Shown: piece by piece, positions 40,580-51,362 of the stretch
Position numbering within the stretch: the stretch's first letter is position 1
Layout: every line of letters starts with the position of its first letter
Source of the DNA: Streptomyces roseolus
GTDB lineage: Bacteria > Actinomycetota > Actinomycetes > Streptomycetales > Streptomycetaceae
DNA: 64,000 nt
Reading direction: 5' to 3'
NCBI RefSeq assembly: GCF_014649855.1
Contig: NZ_BMTV01000015.1
Location: 89,611 to 153,610 of the forward strand
Notes under the pieces: generated by a model
What the model was told of the DNA's origin: nothing
What the model saw: the letters and a program-made list of their open reading frames with translations, nothing else
The model's database searches: none
Program-made: the position numbers and the translations under genes

Positions 40580-41413
40580 TCAGGGCAGGACGTAGATCCG
40601 CGTCCCGTCCGGACAGGGGTCGCCGACCTCGCGCATGCAGCCGCGCTCGATGAGCAGCCGGACGCAGTCGCGGACGCGCTCGCCGGAGAGACCGGTGCGC
40701 CGGGTGACGTCCTGCGGGCGGCAGCGGACGCCGCCGCGGACGAGGGCGGGCGCGAGGAAGCTCGCGACGGCCCGCATGTCGCCGCTGATCTCCCAGGACT
40801 CGACCAGCTCCTGCGCGCTGAGCGGCGGCGGGCCCTCCCCGCCGCGCTGGCGGGGCAGGGCGAACGAGCGCTCAAGGGAGTCGGCGACCCTCGAGAGGCT
40901 GCGCCTCGTCTCCCGCAGCAGCTCCGCGTCCGCGACGAGGTCCGCCACGCCCTCCTCGAGCCGTCCCTCCAGCCGTCCCTCCAGCCGGACGAGGACGTCG
41001 ACGAGCTCGGGCGGCAGCACGAACCCGCTGTGCGCGGGCGCCGGTTCGAGGCCGTAACCGCCGTGCCGCTGCACCTCGGCCACCAGCTCGCCCACCCAGG
41101 CCCGGAACGGCCCGGCCTCCGGCGAGCGGCAGGCGGTGACGAGCTGCACGAGGCCAGGGAGGCTCACCATGCGGGCGGTGCCCCGGATGCCGCTGCGCGC
41201 GAGGACGTCCCGGGTCGGCGCCAGTTCGCGGGCCGGCGCGAGGCACCAGGCGGGCAGGGCCACGCTGCGCAGCGCCTCCCGCGGCCCCGCGTACCCGAGC
41301 CGCCGGGCCACGTCCACGACGGGGAACCAGTGCGCTCCGTCGACGGCCGTCAGCCGCCTCAGCCGGCCTCCCGAAGCGGCCCGTACGAAGTCATCGATGT
41401 CGATCGCGTCCAA
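40580..41413 (-). CDS. Bro-N (phage antirepressor-like) domain protein
   Basis: 277 residues. The N-terminal 110 form a Bro-N domain (WFPVVDVARRLGYAGPREAL, GTARMVSLPGLVQLVTACRS, FRAWVGELVAEVQRHGGYG), which in phages lies in antirepressors. A coiled-coil stretch follows (LEGRLEGRLEEGVADLVADA), then a C-terminal winged-helix-like domain (VTRRTGLSGERVRDCVRLLI). TTG 41413 is chosen from a GGAGG at 41423-41427. No other phage gene is present, so this looks domesticated; a DNA-binding regulatory role is inferred. Confidence 0.8.
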   Translation of the reverse strand: MDAIDIDDFVRAASGGRLRRLTAVDGAHWFPVVDVARRLGYAGPREALRSVALPAWCLAPARELAPTRDVLARSGIRGTARMVSLPGLVQLVTACRSPEAGPFRAWVGELVAEVQRHGGYGLEPAPAHSGFVLPPELVDVLVRLEGRLEGRLEEGVADLVADAELLRETRRSLSRVADSLERSFALPRQRGGEGPPPLSAQELVESWEISGDMRAVASFLAPALVRGGVRCRPQDVTRRTGLSGERVRDCVRLLIERGCMREVGDPCPDGTRIYVLP

Positions 41414-41492
41414 CGATCATCACCTCCACCCGCACGCTAGGCCGAAGGCATATTCAACTGACATGCAAATCTGATGGGTTCACCCAAAAGGG

Positions 41493-41520
41493 GAAGGCCC
41501 CGGGCAAACCCGGGGCCTTC
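41493..41520 (-). terminator. Terminator of the PH-domain gene
   Basis: A perfect 12-bp stem (41493-41504 with 41509-41520) with a CAAA loop. Read on the minus strand it is followed by CCCCTTTTGGG, close to a U-tract. Confidence 0.85.
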
Positions 41521-41539
41521 GTAGTAATGTCCGCGTCCG

Positions 41540-41905
41540 CTAGCGGGCGACGAACTGCGTGAGGATCGCCTGCACCTCGTAGATGTCCACGCCCTTGGTG
41601 AAGGTCTTGGTGACCGGCAGCTGCTGGCCCGAGATCCAGATCTTCAGCTCGGCGTCGAGGTCGAAGGTGCCGGCCGTCTCGACGGCGAAGTGCGTGATGC
41701 TCCGGTACGGGATCGAGTGGTATTCGACCTTCTTGCCGGTGATGCCCTGCTTGTCGACGAGCACGAGCCGCCGGTCCGTGAAGAAGATGACGTCGCGGAT
41801 CAACAGGTACGCGGCGTGCACCTGCTCCCCCTGACCGAGCAGCCGCGCGTAGTCCTGCTGCGCCTGTGCCGGATCGATGGCGTGCGCGTTCCCGAAGAGC
41901 GCCAT
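41540..41905 (-). CDS. Bacterial PH-domain protein
   Basis: 121-residue protein with a bacterial pleckstrin-homology fold (YvbH/DUF1696-like): VIFFTDRRLVLVDKQGITGK, YHSIPYRSITHFAVETAG, DLDAELKIWISGQQLPVTKT. The N-terminal helix DPAQAQQDYARLLGQGEQVH matches the family. Ligand and role unknown. A G-rich ribosome site precedes ATG 41905. The upstream region is A/T-rich for this genome (GTATTTTTTGG on the minus strand), suggesting a strong promoter. Confidence 0.87.
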   Translation of the reverse strand: MALFGNAHAIDPAQAQQDYARLLGQGEQVHAAYLLIRDVIFFTDRRLVLVDKQGITGKKVEYHSIPYRSITHFAVETAGTFDLDAELKIWISGQQLPVTKTFTKGVDIYEVQAILTQFVAR

Positions 41906-41995
41906 GCTCTACCCCCCACATTTCAGCCAAAAAATACGATCAACCGAACCTAACCCCACGTACCCGGCTCCTGGCAACGCCCGCCGGGGACAGGG

Positions 41996-44092
41996 TCAGA
42001 AGAGCGACTTGTACGTGGCGGAGTCCCCCTTCACGGGCACCTTGTCGGCGGCCCCGAAGGGCGTGGTCGTGCTGTTGGCGCCGTAGTGGATCGCGGAGCC
42101 CGAAGGACCCATGGCGAAGAGGTCGCTGACGCCCCTCCAGTTCCGGCCGCCCGGGACGATGTGGCTGTACTTCTGCCAGCCGCCGCCGACCTTGCGCCGT
42201 GCGGTGAAGGTGCCGTCGCCCTTGCCGAGGTACATCCAGAGGACGCCGTCCTTGTCGCGGGCGAGGAGGTCGCCGCCGCCGGCTCCGGCGACGTTCCCGG
42301 GGGCGACGAGGAGGTTGTAGACCTGCCAGCCGCCGCCGACCTTCACGCGCGGCTTGAACGGCCGGGCGGTGTCACCGGTGGAGGCGTAGAACCACAGCAC
42401 CCCGGAGGTGTCGGTCGCGAGGAGGTCGCCGCGCCCGTCGCCGTTCAGGTCCGAGCCGCCGACGATCTTGTTGTAGACCTGCCAGCCGCCGCCGACCTTC
42501 GTCCGCGGCAGCAGCTTCCCCTTCTCGCTCCGGTGCAGCCACAGCACGCCGTCGCGGCCCCGCCCGACGATCGTGCGGTCCGAGGGCGAGGCCATGAGCG
42601 TGTACGTGTTCCACCCGGTGCCGAGCGTCGTCGAGGTGGTCGCGCGCAGCTGCGGCCGGCAGCCCTCCTCCCCGCACTCGGCGTCCAGCGCCGCCAGCTG
42701 GGAGACCTCGTGGGCGGCCAGCCTGCCCTCGCCGTCGCGGACGAGCACGTCCGCGACGCCGTTGTCGGTGAAGTCGCGCGGCTTGGCACTGCGGACGACG
42801 GTGAGCGTGCCGCCGCGGGTGACCGAGGTCCCGAACACGCTCCGCGTCGTCATCTTCCAGGTGTGGGCGCCGTTGGGGGTTCCGAAGTACTTCTCGGAGA
42901 GGCCGTCCCAGGAGACGTGGCTCCCGAAGTGGTCCGGCTCCCACCAGGAGGTGAGGGTCGTCTTCCGGCCGGTGGCGGTGTGGGTGAGCTCGACGGTCAC
43001 GTCCACGTCCCGGTGGTTGAACTCCCAGCTCATCCACTGGCGGGGCTCGCGGTCGAAGTCCATCACGGCGGGCACGGACTCGCTCCCCATGACGAGTTCG
43101 AGCCGTTCGCCGCTGTCGGCGACCTTCCGCACGACGGCCTTCCCGTCCGCGCCGACGGAGACCCGGAAGAGCCCGACGCCGTCGGCGAGCGTGCCGCCGT
43201 GCACGAGGGCGGCGCCGTCGGCCCCGACGACCACCCGCCGCGCGGAGTCCAGGGCGTGGACGGTCTCACCGCCGGCGACGGGGCTCAGCCCGAGGCCGTC
43301 GCCGGTGGCCATCCAGCCGCCCGGCACGAGGAGCCCCCAGAACGAGCGCCGCGCGGGCGCTCCCCCGTTCCGGTCGGCCACCCACGTCGTGTCCGGTCCC
43401 TGCCGCCACGCCACGTACTCCGCCGAGACCTGCGCGGTGTCCGTGGAGGCGGACACGTCATAGGTCGCGGTGACGGCGCCCGTGGCGACGTCGACCACCG
43501 AGAGCTTGTCCTTCAGGGCGTCCGCGGTGACGGTCTGCACCGCGACCGCGCCGGGCGCGGTGGAGTACACGCGCCGGACGGCGCCCGCCGGCAGCCCGCG
43601 GACGACCCGGTCGACGACCTCGCCGCCCGGCACGCGGCTGACGAAGTGCACGCCCTCGGCACCGTCGCGCATGACGAGGGTCGATCCGTTGACCCCGCGC
43701 AGCTCGTACGCGCTGTCGATGACGACGGGCGGGGCGTCGGCGTCCCGGGTCATGTCGTGGACGAAGTACCGCGTGCCCTCGCTCGACACGAGGACGTCGC
43801 TCTGCGCCGAGGCCCGGTAGGCCCCCGCCCCCTGCCGGGGCAGCCGGGTCTCCGCCCCGTCGGCGTACCGCGTCCAGTAGTGGGTGTCGCCCAGGGTGGA
43901 CAGGAAGCCGCCGGCCCCGGAGGCGACGAGCGTCGCCCCGGCCCGGAACGGTACGGCGACTTCGCCCACGGCCTCCGCCACGGGCGCGGCGACCGCGGCC
44001 CCCGGCAGGGCGAGCCCGCCCCCGGCGACGGCGGCGGCGAGCACGACGGCACCGGCGGCGAGCCGGAGCCGGGACGACCGAGGACGTGTCAC
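41996..44092 (-). CDS. Secreted VCBS/FG-GAP repeat protein
   Basis: 698 residues. A signal peptide (MTRPRSSRLRLAAGAVVLAA, cleavage near 36) leads into about 400 residues of beta-rich sequence (a propeller-like region with GGFLSTLGDTHYWTRYADG) and four repeats containing VGGGWQ(V/K)Y. The repeats alternate with SDLNGDGRGDLLATDTSGVL-type Ca-binding loops, which belong to the VCBS/FG-GAP class. An extracellular, probably wall- or substrate-associated protein; catalytic activity not evident. Confidence 0.85.
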   Translation of the reverse strand: MTRPRSSRLRLAAGAVVLAAAVAGGGLALPGAAVAAPVAEAVGEVAVPFRAGATLVASGAGGFLSTLGDTHYWTRYADGAETRLPRQGAGAYRASAQSDVLVSSEGTRYFVHDMTRDADAPPVVIDSAYELRGVNGSTLVMRDGAEGVHFVSRVPGGEVVDRVVRGLPAGAVRRVYSTAPGAVAVQTVTADALKDKLSVVDVATGAVTATYDVSASTDTAQVSAEYVAWRQGPDTTWVADRNGGAPARRSFWGLLVPGGWMATGDGLGLSPVAGGETVHALDSARRVVVGADGAALVHGGTLADGVGLFRVSVGADGKAVVRKVADSGERLELVMGSESVPAVMDFDREPRQWMSWEFNHRDVDVTVELTHTATGRKTTLTSWWEPDHFGSHVSWDGLSEKYFGTPNGAHTWKMTTRSVFGTSVTRGGTLTVVRSAKPRDFTDNGVADVLVRDGEGRLAAHEVSQLAALDAECGEEGCRPQLRATTSTTLGTGWNTYTLMASPSDRTIVGRGRDGVLWLHRSEKGKLLPRTKVGGGWQVYNKIVGGSDLNGDGRGDLLATDTSGVLWFYASTGDTARPFKPRVKVGGGWQVYNLLVAPGNVAGAGGGDLLARDKDGVLWMYLGKGDGTFTARRKVGGGWQKYSHIVPGGRNWRGVSDLFAMGPSGSAIHYGANSTTTPFGAADKVPVKGDSATYKSLF

Positions 44093-44216
44093 GAGAGGTG
44101 CCTCCTCAAAGGGTGACGGCGGTGCGACGGAACCCGCCGCGCCCCCCCCAAGACCGAGGAGCCCCCGAAAGGTTGTACGCCCCCGTCGGCCGCCACCTCA
44201 CCGCACCCGACAACGC

Positions 44217-44246
44217 GAGAGGCCCGGACTCTCGTCCGGGCCTCTC
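44217..44246 (-). terminator. Terminator of tRNA-Arg
   Basis: A perfect 13-bp stem (44217-44229 with 44234-44246) with a 4-nt loop, placed 7 nt beyond the 3' end of the tRNA on the minus strand. Confidence 0.85.
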
Positions 44247-44253
44247 ATCTGTG

Positions 44254-44326
44254 TGCACTCGGCAGGATTCGAACCTGCAACCTTCTGATCCGTAGTCAGA
44301 TGCTCTATCCGTTAAGCTACGAGTGC
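44254..44326 (-). tRNA. tRNA-Arg(ACG)
   Basis: 73-nt tRNA. Acceptor GCACTCG pairs with CGAGTGC, anticodon stem TCTGA/TCAGA holds loop CTACGGA (anticodon ACG), T arm GCAGG-TTCGAAT-CCTGC, discriminator A, no encoded CCA. Its A34 is the usual substrate of TadA, coded at 17.3 kb. Confidence 0.97.
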
Positions 44327-44390
44327 TTGTTCTTTAGTTCTCGTCTCCGTTTCCCGGCCCTTTCGGCCCGCTGTCCCGGCGACAGGAAGA

Positions 44391-44419
44391 ACATTACATG
44401 AGTCCCGGCGTCATGTGAA
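44391..44419 (-). promoter_or_regulatory. Promoter of tRNA-Arg
   Basis: On the minus strand TTCACA (plus 44414-44419), 17 nt, TAATGT (plus 44391-44396) lies about 65 bp before the tRNA 5' end. This is close to the vegetative consensus. The rest of the 292-bp space up to the tRNA-Ser terminator shows no gene. Confidence 0.6.
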
Positions 44420-44583
44420 ATCCGATTACCCCACCCCATCTGACCTGCGGAAACGCCATCGGAGGACGCAGGGAGAGGCGGGGCGGAGCGGGGGGTTCCA
44501 GCGTGGGGAGCGGGACTGGAGGGGGATAAGGAGACCGGGGTCACACATGCGGGGGTGGGAATCGAAGCCGGTCCGGGAACGGC

Positions 44584-44613
44584 GGAAGCCCCGGCCGTGG
44601 GGCCGGGGCTTCC
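44584..44613 (-). terminator. Terminator of tRNA-Ser(GCT)
   Basis: A perfect 13-bp stem (44584-44596 with 44601-44613) with a GTGG loop, 5 nt beyond the tRNA 3' end. Confidence 0.85.
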
Positions 44614-44618
44614 TGAGG

Positions 44619-44709
44619 CGGAGGCGGAGGGATTTGAACCCTCGATGGGCGATAAAGCCCAAACCGCATTAGCAGTGCGGCGCCATAGACCGGACTAGGC
44701 GACGCCTCC
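44619..44709 (-). tRNA. tRNA-Ser(GCT)
   Basis: 91-nt class II tRNA. Acceptor GGAGGCG pairs with CGCCTCC, anticodon stem CCGCA/TGCGG holds loop CTGCTAA (anticodon GCT), long variable arm, T arm GAGGG-TTCAAAT-CCCTC, discriminator G, no CCA. An 18-bp perfect palindrome (44716-44733) lies just upstream of its 5' end and may affect processing of the leader. Confidence 0.96.
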
Positions 44710-44944
44710 TCGCACGTCCGCGCATGCGCGGACGGTGCGTGCAGATGATGACACAGGCGAGCCTGGTGTCACCAATCGCTTTCACCGTACCGGGCGGGCG
44801 GGGTGCGGGGCAAAGTCCCCGGCGCGTCCCGGGGAGCACGTCCGGGCCCCCGCCCGGCGCACCCCGCTTGCGCAACGCGCCCGGGGTCGCAGCGTTAGAG
44901 AGGTGTCCCGCCCCTTCCCGTCCGTACGTCTCCGGAGTCCGTCC

Positions 44945-45388
44945 ATGCCGCTGCGCCGTCTCGCCCTCTCCGCCGCGCTCGCCGCCGCCCTCGCCACCTC
45001 CCTCGCCGGCGTCGCCTCGGCCGGACCGCTGCCGCCGCTGCCGCTGCTGTCGCCGCCCGACTCGCTGGCGGTGACCGTCACCGGGAGCGGGAACCCGGAG
45101 GCCGAGGGGAGCTGGAAGCTGACCTGCGACGACCGGCCGGGCGGGGACCATCCGGCGGCCGCGCGGGCCTGCGAACGCCTGGCGGGCTTCGCGCGCGCCG
45201 GGGAGGACCCCTTCGCACCGGTCCCGGCGGACGCACTGTGCACGCAGATGTACGGCGGGCCGGTGACCGCCCGCGTGACGGGCACCTGGCAGGGGCGTCG
45301 GATCGACGCCCGCTTCTCCCGTGCGAACGGCTGCGAGATCGGCCGCTGGGAGAACACGGAACCTCTCCTTCCGAGCGTCCGGGGCTGA
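44945..45388 (+). CDS. Subtilisin inhibitor-like (SSI family) protein
   Basis: 147-residue exported protease inhibitor. Signal peptide about 1-26 (LRRLALSAALAAALATSLAG). The mature domain has the four conserved Cys (KLTCDDRPGG, ARACERLAGF, DALCTQMYGG, NGCEIGRWEN) and the SSI strand VTGTWQGRRID. Aligning CTQMY with the SSI loop CPMVY puts Gln at P1 and Met at P1', unlike the Met, Lys or Arg usually found, so specificity may differ. SSI proteins restrain extracellular serine proteases during development. TTAGAG upstream is a weak -10 candidate. Confidence 0.87.
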   Translation: MPLRRLALSAALAAALATSLAGVASAGPLPPLPLLSPPDSLAVTVTGSGNPEAEGSWKLTCDDRPGGDHPAAARACERLAGFARAGEDPFAPVPADALCTQMYGGPVTARVTGTWQGRRIDARFSRANGCEIGRWENTEPLLPSVRG

Positions 45389-45543
45389 CGGGACGATCGG
45401 GGGCGCCGTTAGACTCCCTCCGTGACAGGGCCGCCGCCCGAGGGGCAAGATGGGGCCGGCCCGCCGTCACGGCACATGCCGTACGGCGCACACCGCGGGC
45501 ACGGTCCGCGCGCAATTGCAGGCGTCAGGGAGGAAGCGTCGTC

Positions 45544-48500
45544 GTGAGCAGCAGGCCATCCCGAGGCGCTGCTCGCCTCGCAGCCATACTCGACGCCCTC
45601 CCGGACGGCCTCGTGCTCGTCAACTGCAACGGCACGGTCGTCAACGCCAACACCATCGCCCTCGGCATGTTCGAGACCCCCGGCACCGCGCTCGTCGGGC
45701 GCGGGCTGCTCGACCTGCTGCCCACCTTCGACTCGCGCCTGATCCCCGGCTCGATGCGCCGCCCCGATCCGGCGGACGAGCGCGGCCGCACCAAGCCGAT
45801 GCGGATGATGGCCCGCCGCACCGACGGCGGGGAGTTCCCCGTCGAGGTGACCAGCGCCAGCCTGGAGGACGGGCGCGAGGCGTACGACTCGTACAGCGGC
45901 TACACCGGCGACGAGCTGCTGATGCTCGTCGTCCGCGACCTCACCGGCACCCTCGACACCGAGGCCGAGCTGGCCCGCTCGCAGCGGCAGACCGAGATGA
46001 TCCTGCGGGCCGCCTCCGAGGGCGTCGTGGGCACGGACACCGACGGCCGGGTCGTCCTCGTGAACCCCGCCTTCGCGCAGATCCTCGGCTACCGCGCCGG
46101 CGAGCTCGGCGGCGCCGAGCTGCACCCGCTGATCCTCGCCAAGCGCGCCGACGGCACCCCCTTCCCGTACGAGGAGTCCCCGCTCGCCGACACCCTCAAG
46201 TCGGGCCGCAAGCACCGGGTGCGCGGCCAGGTGCTGTGGTCGAAGGCCGGCGACCGGGTGCCGGTCGACCTGACGACCGCTCCGGTGCGCGACGGCGACC
46301 AGCTCGTCGGCGCCGTGATGACCTTCACCGACCGCCGCCCCCACGAGGAACTGGTCGCGCGGCAGGAGGAGCTGGTCGAGAAGCACGCCGCCGAGCTGGC
46401 CGAGCTGGCCGAACGGCACGCCACCGAGCTCGCCGACCGGGCCGAGCGGCACGCGGCCGAGCGCGAGGCGCAGGCGGAGCGGTACGCGGCCCTGGCCTCC
46501 CGGCACGCCCAGCTGACCGCCGTCCTGGCCGAGTCGCTGCGCGGGCCCCTGGAGGAGCTGCGCGGCGAGCTGGGTTCGCTGGCCGCCGACGACGGCGTGC
46601 AGCTGTGGCCCGAGGCGAACCGGCTGCTGCACCACCTGGTCGCCGGGTCCGCCCGGATGACCACCCTCGTCGACAACGTCCTCGGCTACCAGCGCCTGGA
46701 CGCCGGCGAGGAGGAGCTCGACCGGAAGGTCGCGCTCCTCGACGGGATCGTCACCGGCGGCATCGACGCGGCCGTGGAGCTGATCGGCCCGGGCCGCGCG
46801 CAGTTCGCGGTGCACGCCCCGCCGATCGAGGCCGAGGTCGACGCCGACCGGCTGACGACCGCGCTCGCCCACCTCGTCGCGGACGTGGCCGGGGTCGACG
46901 CCACCGGCAGGACCCGCGCCTCGGCGCAGGGCGTCGCCGGTCCCGGTGACTCCACGATCGTGGTGGCGGCGGCACAGCGCGGCGAGGTCGTCCGCGTCGA
47001 GGTCCGCGGGCCGTACGCGGGCGGCGACCCGGTCCACGGGCCCATCGTGCGCGGGATCGTGGCGGCGCACGGCGGTGTCGTGCAGACCCACGAGGTGCCG
47101 GGGACGAGCGGCGGCGCGTACGTCCTGGAGGTGCCGATCGGCGCGGGCCGGGGAACCGTTCCCGCCGCCGAGGCCGCGACCGCGCCCCCGGCCCAGTCCA
47201 CGCTCGCGCTCGCGGCCGCGCCCGAACCGGCGTCCGCGTCCACTCCCGCTTCCGGGCCCACACCCCCTCCCGCTGCCGCGTCCGCCCCCGGGCCCACGCC
47301 CCCTCCCGCTGCCGCGTCCGGGCCGGAGCCGTCCGCCGGCCTCCCGTCCGGCCCCGCGCCGGAGGCTCCCCCGGCCGGGCCCGCGGGTGGCGTGCCCGCG
47401 CAGACCTCCGGTCCCGTGGCCGGCGGGAGCGCGGGCGGTTCCGGGCGGCGCCGGGCACGGCGCGGGTCCACCGACGCGTTCCTGGAGAGTGCGATCTCCC
47501 CGGAGGGCGAGGACGGGGCGGTCGCCGTGCCGGCCGGGGGCGGCGGACGCCGCCGCGCCCGTGCGGAGGAGGCGCCGGGGCCCGCCGAACTCATCCCCGC
47601 CCAGCAGACCGCCGGCGTGGAGCCGACCGGTCGCCGCCGCCGGGGCCGGCCCGCCGAGGGCTCCGTGGTGACCGCGGCCGAGGGCGCCCAGGAGCGGGCC
47701 GCGCTCGGTGCCGCCGTGCCGCCGCAGGGCGTCGCCCCCGCCGAGCCCGCCGGTGCTCCCGCGCCGGCCCCCGCCCTGCCGGCCGCGCCCCCCGGTGGCG
47801 CGATCGCCGTGGTCTCTCCCGGGAGTGCCGAGGGCGAGCGGCCGACCGGGCGCCGTCGGCGTGCGCTCGCCGCCGCGCAGGAGCGGGCCGCCGCCGCCGA
47901 GGCGGGACCCCGGACGCCGTTCGCGCTGCCGCCGGCCGACGCCGACCGCGACGAGGCGCCGGCGCCCGCCGACGCCGACGCCGGCGCCGCGCACGAGGAG
48001 CAGCCGCAGCACGGGGGCGCGCAGGACGTGCCCGCCGGGCACACTCCCCCGCAGCCGCATCCGCTCCCGGCGTCCGCGTCCGCCACCGCGGTCCCGGCCA
48101 CGGGCCTGGGGCCGGTGCCCCTGCCCGCGTCCATGCCCGCCCCGGCGCCCCTGCCGGCTCCCACGCCCGAACCAGCGCCCGCGCCCGCGCCCCCCGCCGT
48201 GCCTCCGGCCGCCGCGACCGCTCCGTCCGCGACGCCCGCGAACGGCACCGCCACGCCTGCGAGCGGCACCGGCACCGGTTCCGTACCGCTGCCTCCCGAG
48301 CTTCCGATGCCTGCTCCCGCCCCCGCGCCGTCGCCGTCGGTGCCGTCGCCGTCGGTGCCGGCGGCTCCGCTGCCGAAGGACTCCACGCAGGGGCGGGCGT
48401 TCAGCGTGCGCACGCTCGGGCAGGGGGTGCCCTTCGCGCCGCCGGTGCAGGCGGGGACGCCCGTGGCCGCTCCGTCGAACGGCTCGGGCCGGCGCCGCAA

Positions 48501-49497
48501 GCTCGCGACGCCGCCGGAGCTCGATCCGCCGGCCCCGGCTCCTGCCCCTGCCCCTGCCCCTGCCCCTGCCCCGACCGCCGCACCGGCGCCGCTCCCCACC
48601 GCCGCGCCCGTACCCGCTCCCGTACCCGCCGCCGGGTCCGAGGGGCGCGGGCGGGCGTACGCGATAGGGGCGCCGGCCGAGGGGTCCGACGAGGGTCCGG
48701 AGCCGCTCGACGGCCCCGGCGGCGCGGTCGAGGTCGTGAACCGTCCCGCTCCGCTGCCCGTCGACGACGAACTGCCCCCGGAGCCGCTCGACAACCCGCG
48801 CCGGCTGCTCGTCTGGCCGGCGCCGGACGTCGCCACCCAGCAGGCCCTGAGCGACCGCGGCTACCGGCCGGTGATCGTGCACTCCCGCGAGGAGGTCGAC
48901 GCGCAGATCGCCGCCTTCCCGGCCGCGCTCTTCGTCGACCCGCTGACCGGTCCGATCACCCGGACGGCGCTCCAGTCGCTGCGCCGGGCGGCCGTCTCCG
49001 CCGAGGTGCCGGTGCTGCTCGCGGCCGGGCTCGGGCAGGCGGGCCGGGAGGAGGCGTACGGCGCCGATCCCGCCGTCCTGCTCAAGGCGCTCGCGCCGCG
49101 CGACAGCGAGCAGCACCCCTCGCGGGTCCTGGTCATCGAGGAGAACGAGCACATCGCCGGCGCCCTCGCCGCCACCCTGGAGCGGCGCGGGATGCAGGTG
49201 GTGCGGGCGGCCACGGACACCGAGGCGGTGGCCCTCGCGGGCGAGACGCGGCCGAACCTGGTGGTCATGGACCTGATGCAGGTGCGCCGCAGGCGGGCCG
49301 GGATCATCGACTGGCTGCGGGCGAACGGGCAGCTCAACCGCACCCCGCTGGTCGTCTACACCTCGACCGGCCTCGACGCCGAGCGGCTGCCGGAGCTGTC
49401 CTCCGGCGAGACGGTCCTCTTCCTGGCCGAGCGCTCCAACAGCGCCGAGGTCCAGGCCCGGATCGTCGACCTGCTGGCGAAGATCGGCACCAACTGA
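45544..49497 (+). CDS. Large PAS-PAS degenerate hybrid histidine kinase
   Basis: 1317 residues. Two PAS domains (about 10-125 and 150-265; LPDGLVLVNCNGTVVNANTI and ASEGVVGTDTDGRVVLVNPA) lead to a coiled coil of AERHA repeats (267-320) and a kinase-like core. The H box reads LAESLRGPLEEL, so the phosphoacceptor His is missing. The ATPase lobe lacks a clear N box Asn (LAHLVADVAG). About 540 Pro/Ala-rich residues follow, then two receiver-like domains (from about 1083 and 1190). The second keeps an Asp in LVVMDLMQ but lacks the usual Lys. It is probably a non-catalytic scaffold or sensor. GTG 45544 follows GGGAGG by 10 nt. Confidence 0.82.
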   Translation: MSSRPSRGAARLAAILDALPDGLVLVNCNGTVVNANTIALGMFETPGTALVGRGLLDLLPTFDSRLIPGSMRRPDPADERGRTKPMRMMARRTDGGEFPVEVTSASLEDGREAYDSYSGYTGDELLMLVVRDLTGTLDTEAELARSQRQTEMILRAASEGVVGTDTDGRVVLVNPAFAQILGYRAGELGGAELHPLILAKRADGTPFPYEESPLADTLKSGRKHRVRGQVLWSKAGDRVPVDLTTAPVRDGDQLVGAVMTFTDRRPHEELVARQEELVEKHAAELAELAERHATELADRAERHAAEREAQAERYAALASRHAQLTAVLAESLRGPLEELRGELGSLAADDGVQLWPEANRLLHHLVAGSARMTTLVDNVLGYQRLDAGEEELDRKVALLDGIVTGGIDAAVELIGPGRAQFAVHAPPIEAEVDADRLTTALAHLVADVAGVDATGRTRASAQGVAGPGDSTIVVAAAQRGEVVRVEVRGPYAGGDPVHGPIVRGIVAAHGGVVQTHEVPGTSGGAYVLEVPIGAGRGTVPAAEAATAPPAQSTLALAAAPEPASASTPASGPTPPPAAASAPGPTPPPAAASGPEPSAGLPSGPAPEAPPAGPAGGVPAQTSGPVAGGSAGGSGRRRARRGSTDAFLESAISPEGEDGAVAVPAGGGGRRRARAEEAPGPAELIPAQQTAGVEPTGRRRRGRPAEGSVVTAAEGAQERAALGAAVPPQGVAPAEPAGAPAPAPALPAAPPGGAIAVVSPGSAEGERPTGRRRRALAAAQERAAAAEAGPRTPFALPPADADRDEAPAPADADAGAAHEEQPQHGGAQDVPAGHTPPQPHPLPASASATAVPATGLGPVPLPASMPAPAPLPAPTPEPAPAPAPPAVPPAAATAPSATPANGTATPASGTGTGSVPLPPELPMPAPAPAPSPSVPSPSVPAAPLPKDSTQGRAFSVRTLGQGVPFAPPVQAGTPVAAPSNGSGRRRKLATPPELDPPAPAPAPAPAPAPAPTAAPAPLPTAAPVPAPVPAAGSEGRGRAYAIGAPAEGSDEGPEPLDGPGGAVEVVNRPAPLPVDDELPPEPLDNPRRLLVWPAPDVATQQALSDRGYRPVIVHSREEVDAQIAAFPAALFVDPLTGPITRTALQSLRRAAVSAEVPVLLAAGLGQAGREEAYGADPAVLLKALAPRDSEQHPSRVLVIEENEHIAGALAATLERRGMQVVRAATDTEAVALAGETRPNLVVMDLMQVRRRRAGIIDWLRANGQLNRTPLVVYTSTGLDAERLPELSSGETVLFLAERSNSAEVQARIVDLLAKIGTN

Positions 49498-49504
49498 GAG
49501 AAGA

Positions 49505-49551
49505 CCGGGGGAAGGGGGAGGGCTCCCGACGGGCCCGCCCCCTTCCCCCGG
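49505..49551. terminator. Bidirectional hairpin between kinase-like and acyl-CoA ligase genes
   Basis: A 14-bp perfect stem (49505-49518 with 49538-49551) separates these convergent genes, ending 9 bp before the ligase stop codon. Confidence 0.8.
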
Positions 49552-49560
49552 TGGCGTGCG

Positions 49561-51213
<1,653 letters not shown>

Positions 51214-51362
51214 GGGGCGTCCTCCCGGTGGGCGCTGCGCGTGCCTACGTGGCAGTAAAGGTGTGCAGATTCTGCGCACATACCACTCGGTATGTCACTA
51301 CCCGGGAGTACCGAAATTGCCAGTGATCGCTGGCAGAGGTCGCCGACCAGCCGTTTCCCGCG

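Noticed and set aside
42086..44116. Plus-strand 676-codon frame opposite the VCBS protein
   Set aside because: Asp/Val/Gly shadow translation; the minus-strand gene has a signal peptide and true repeats.
44254..44709. tRNA cluster as insertion point of an integrative element
   Set aside because: No integrase and no duplicated tRNA 3' end was seen on either side.
45409..49152. Minus-strand 1247-codon frame under the large kinase-like gene
   Set aside because: Gly/Arg-rich shadow of the Pro/Ala-rich linker; no ribosome site or motif.
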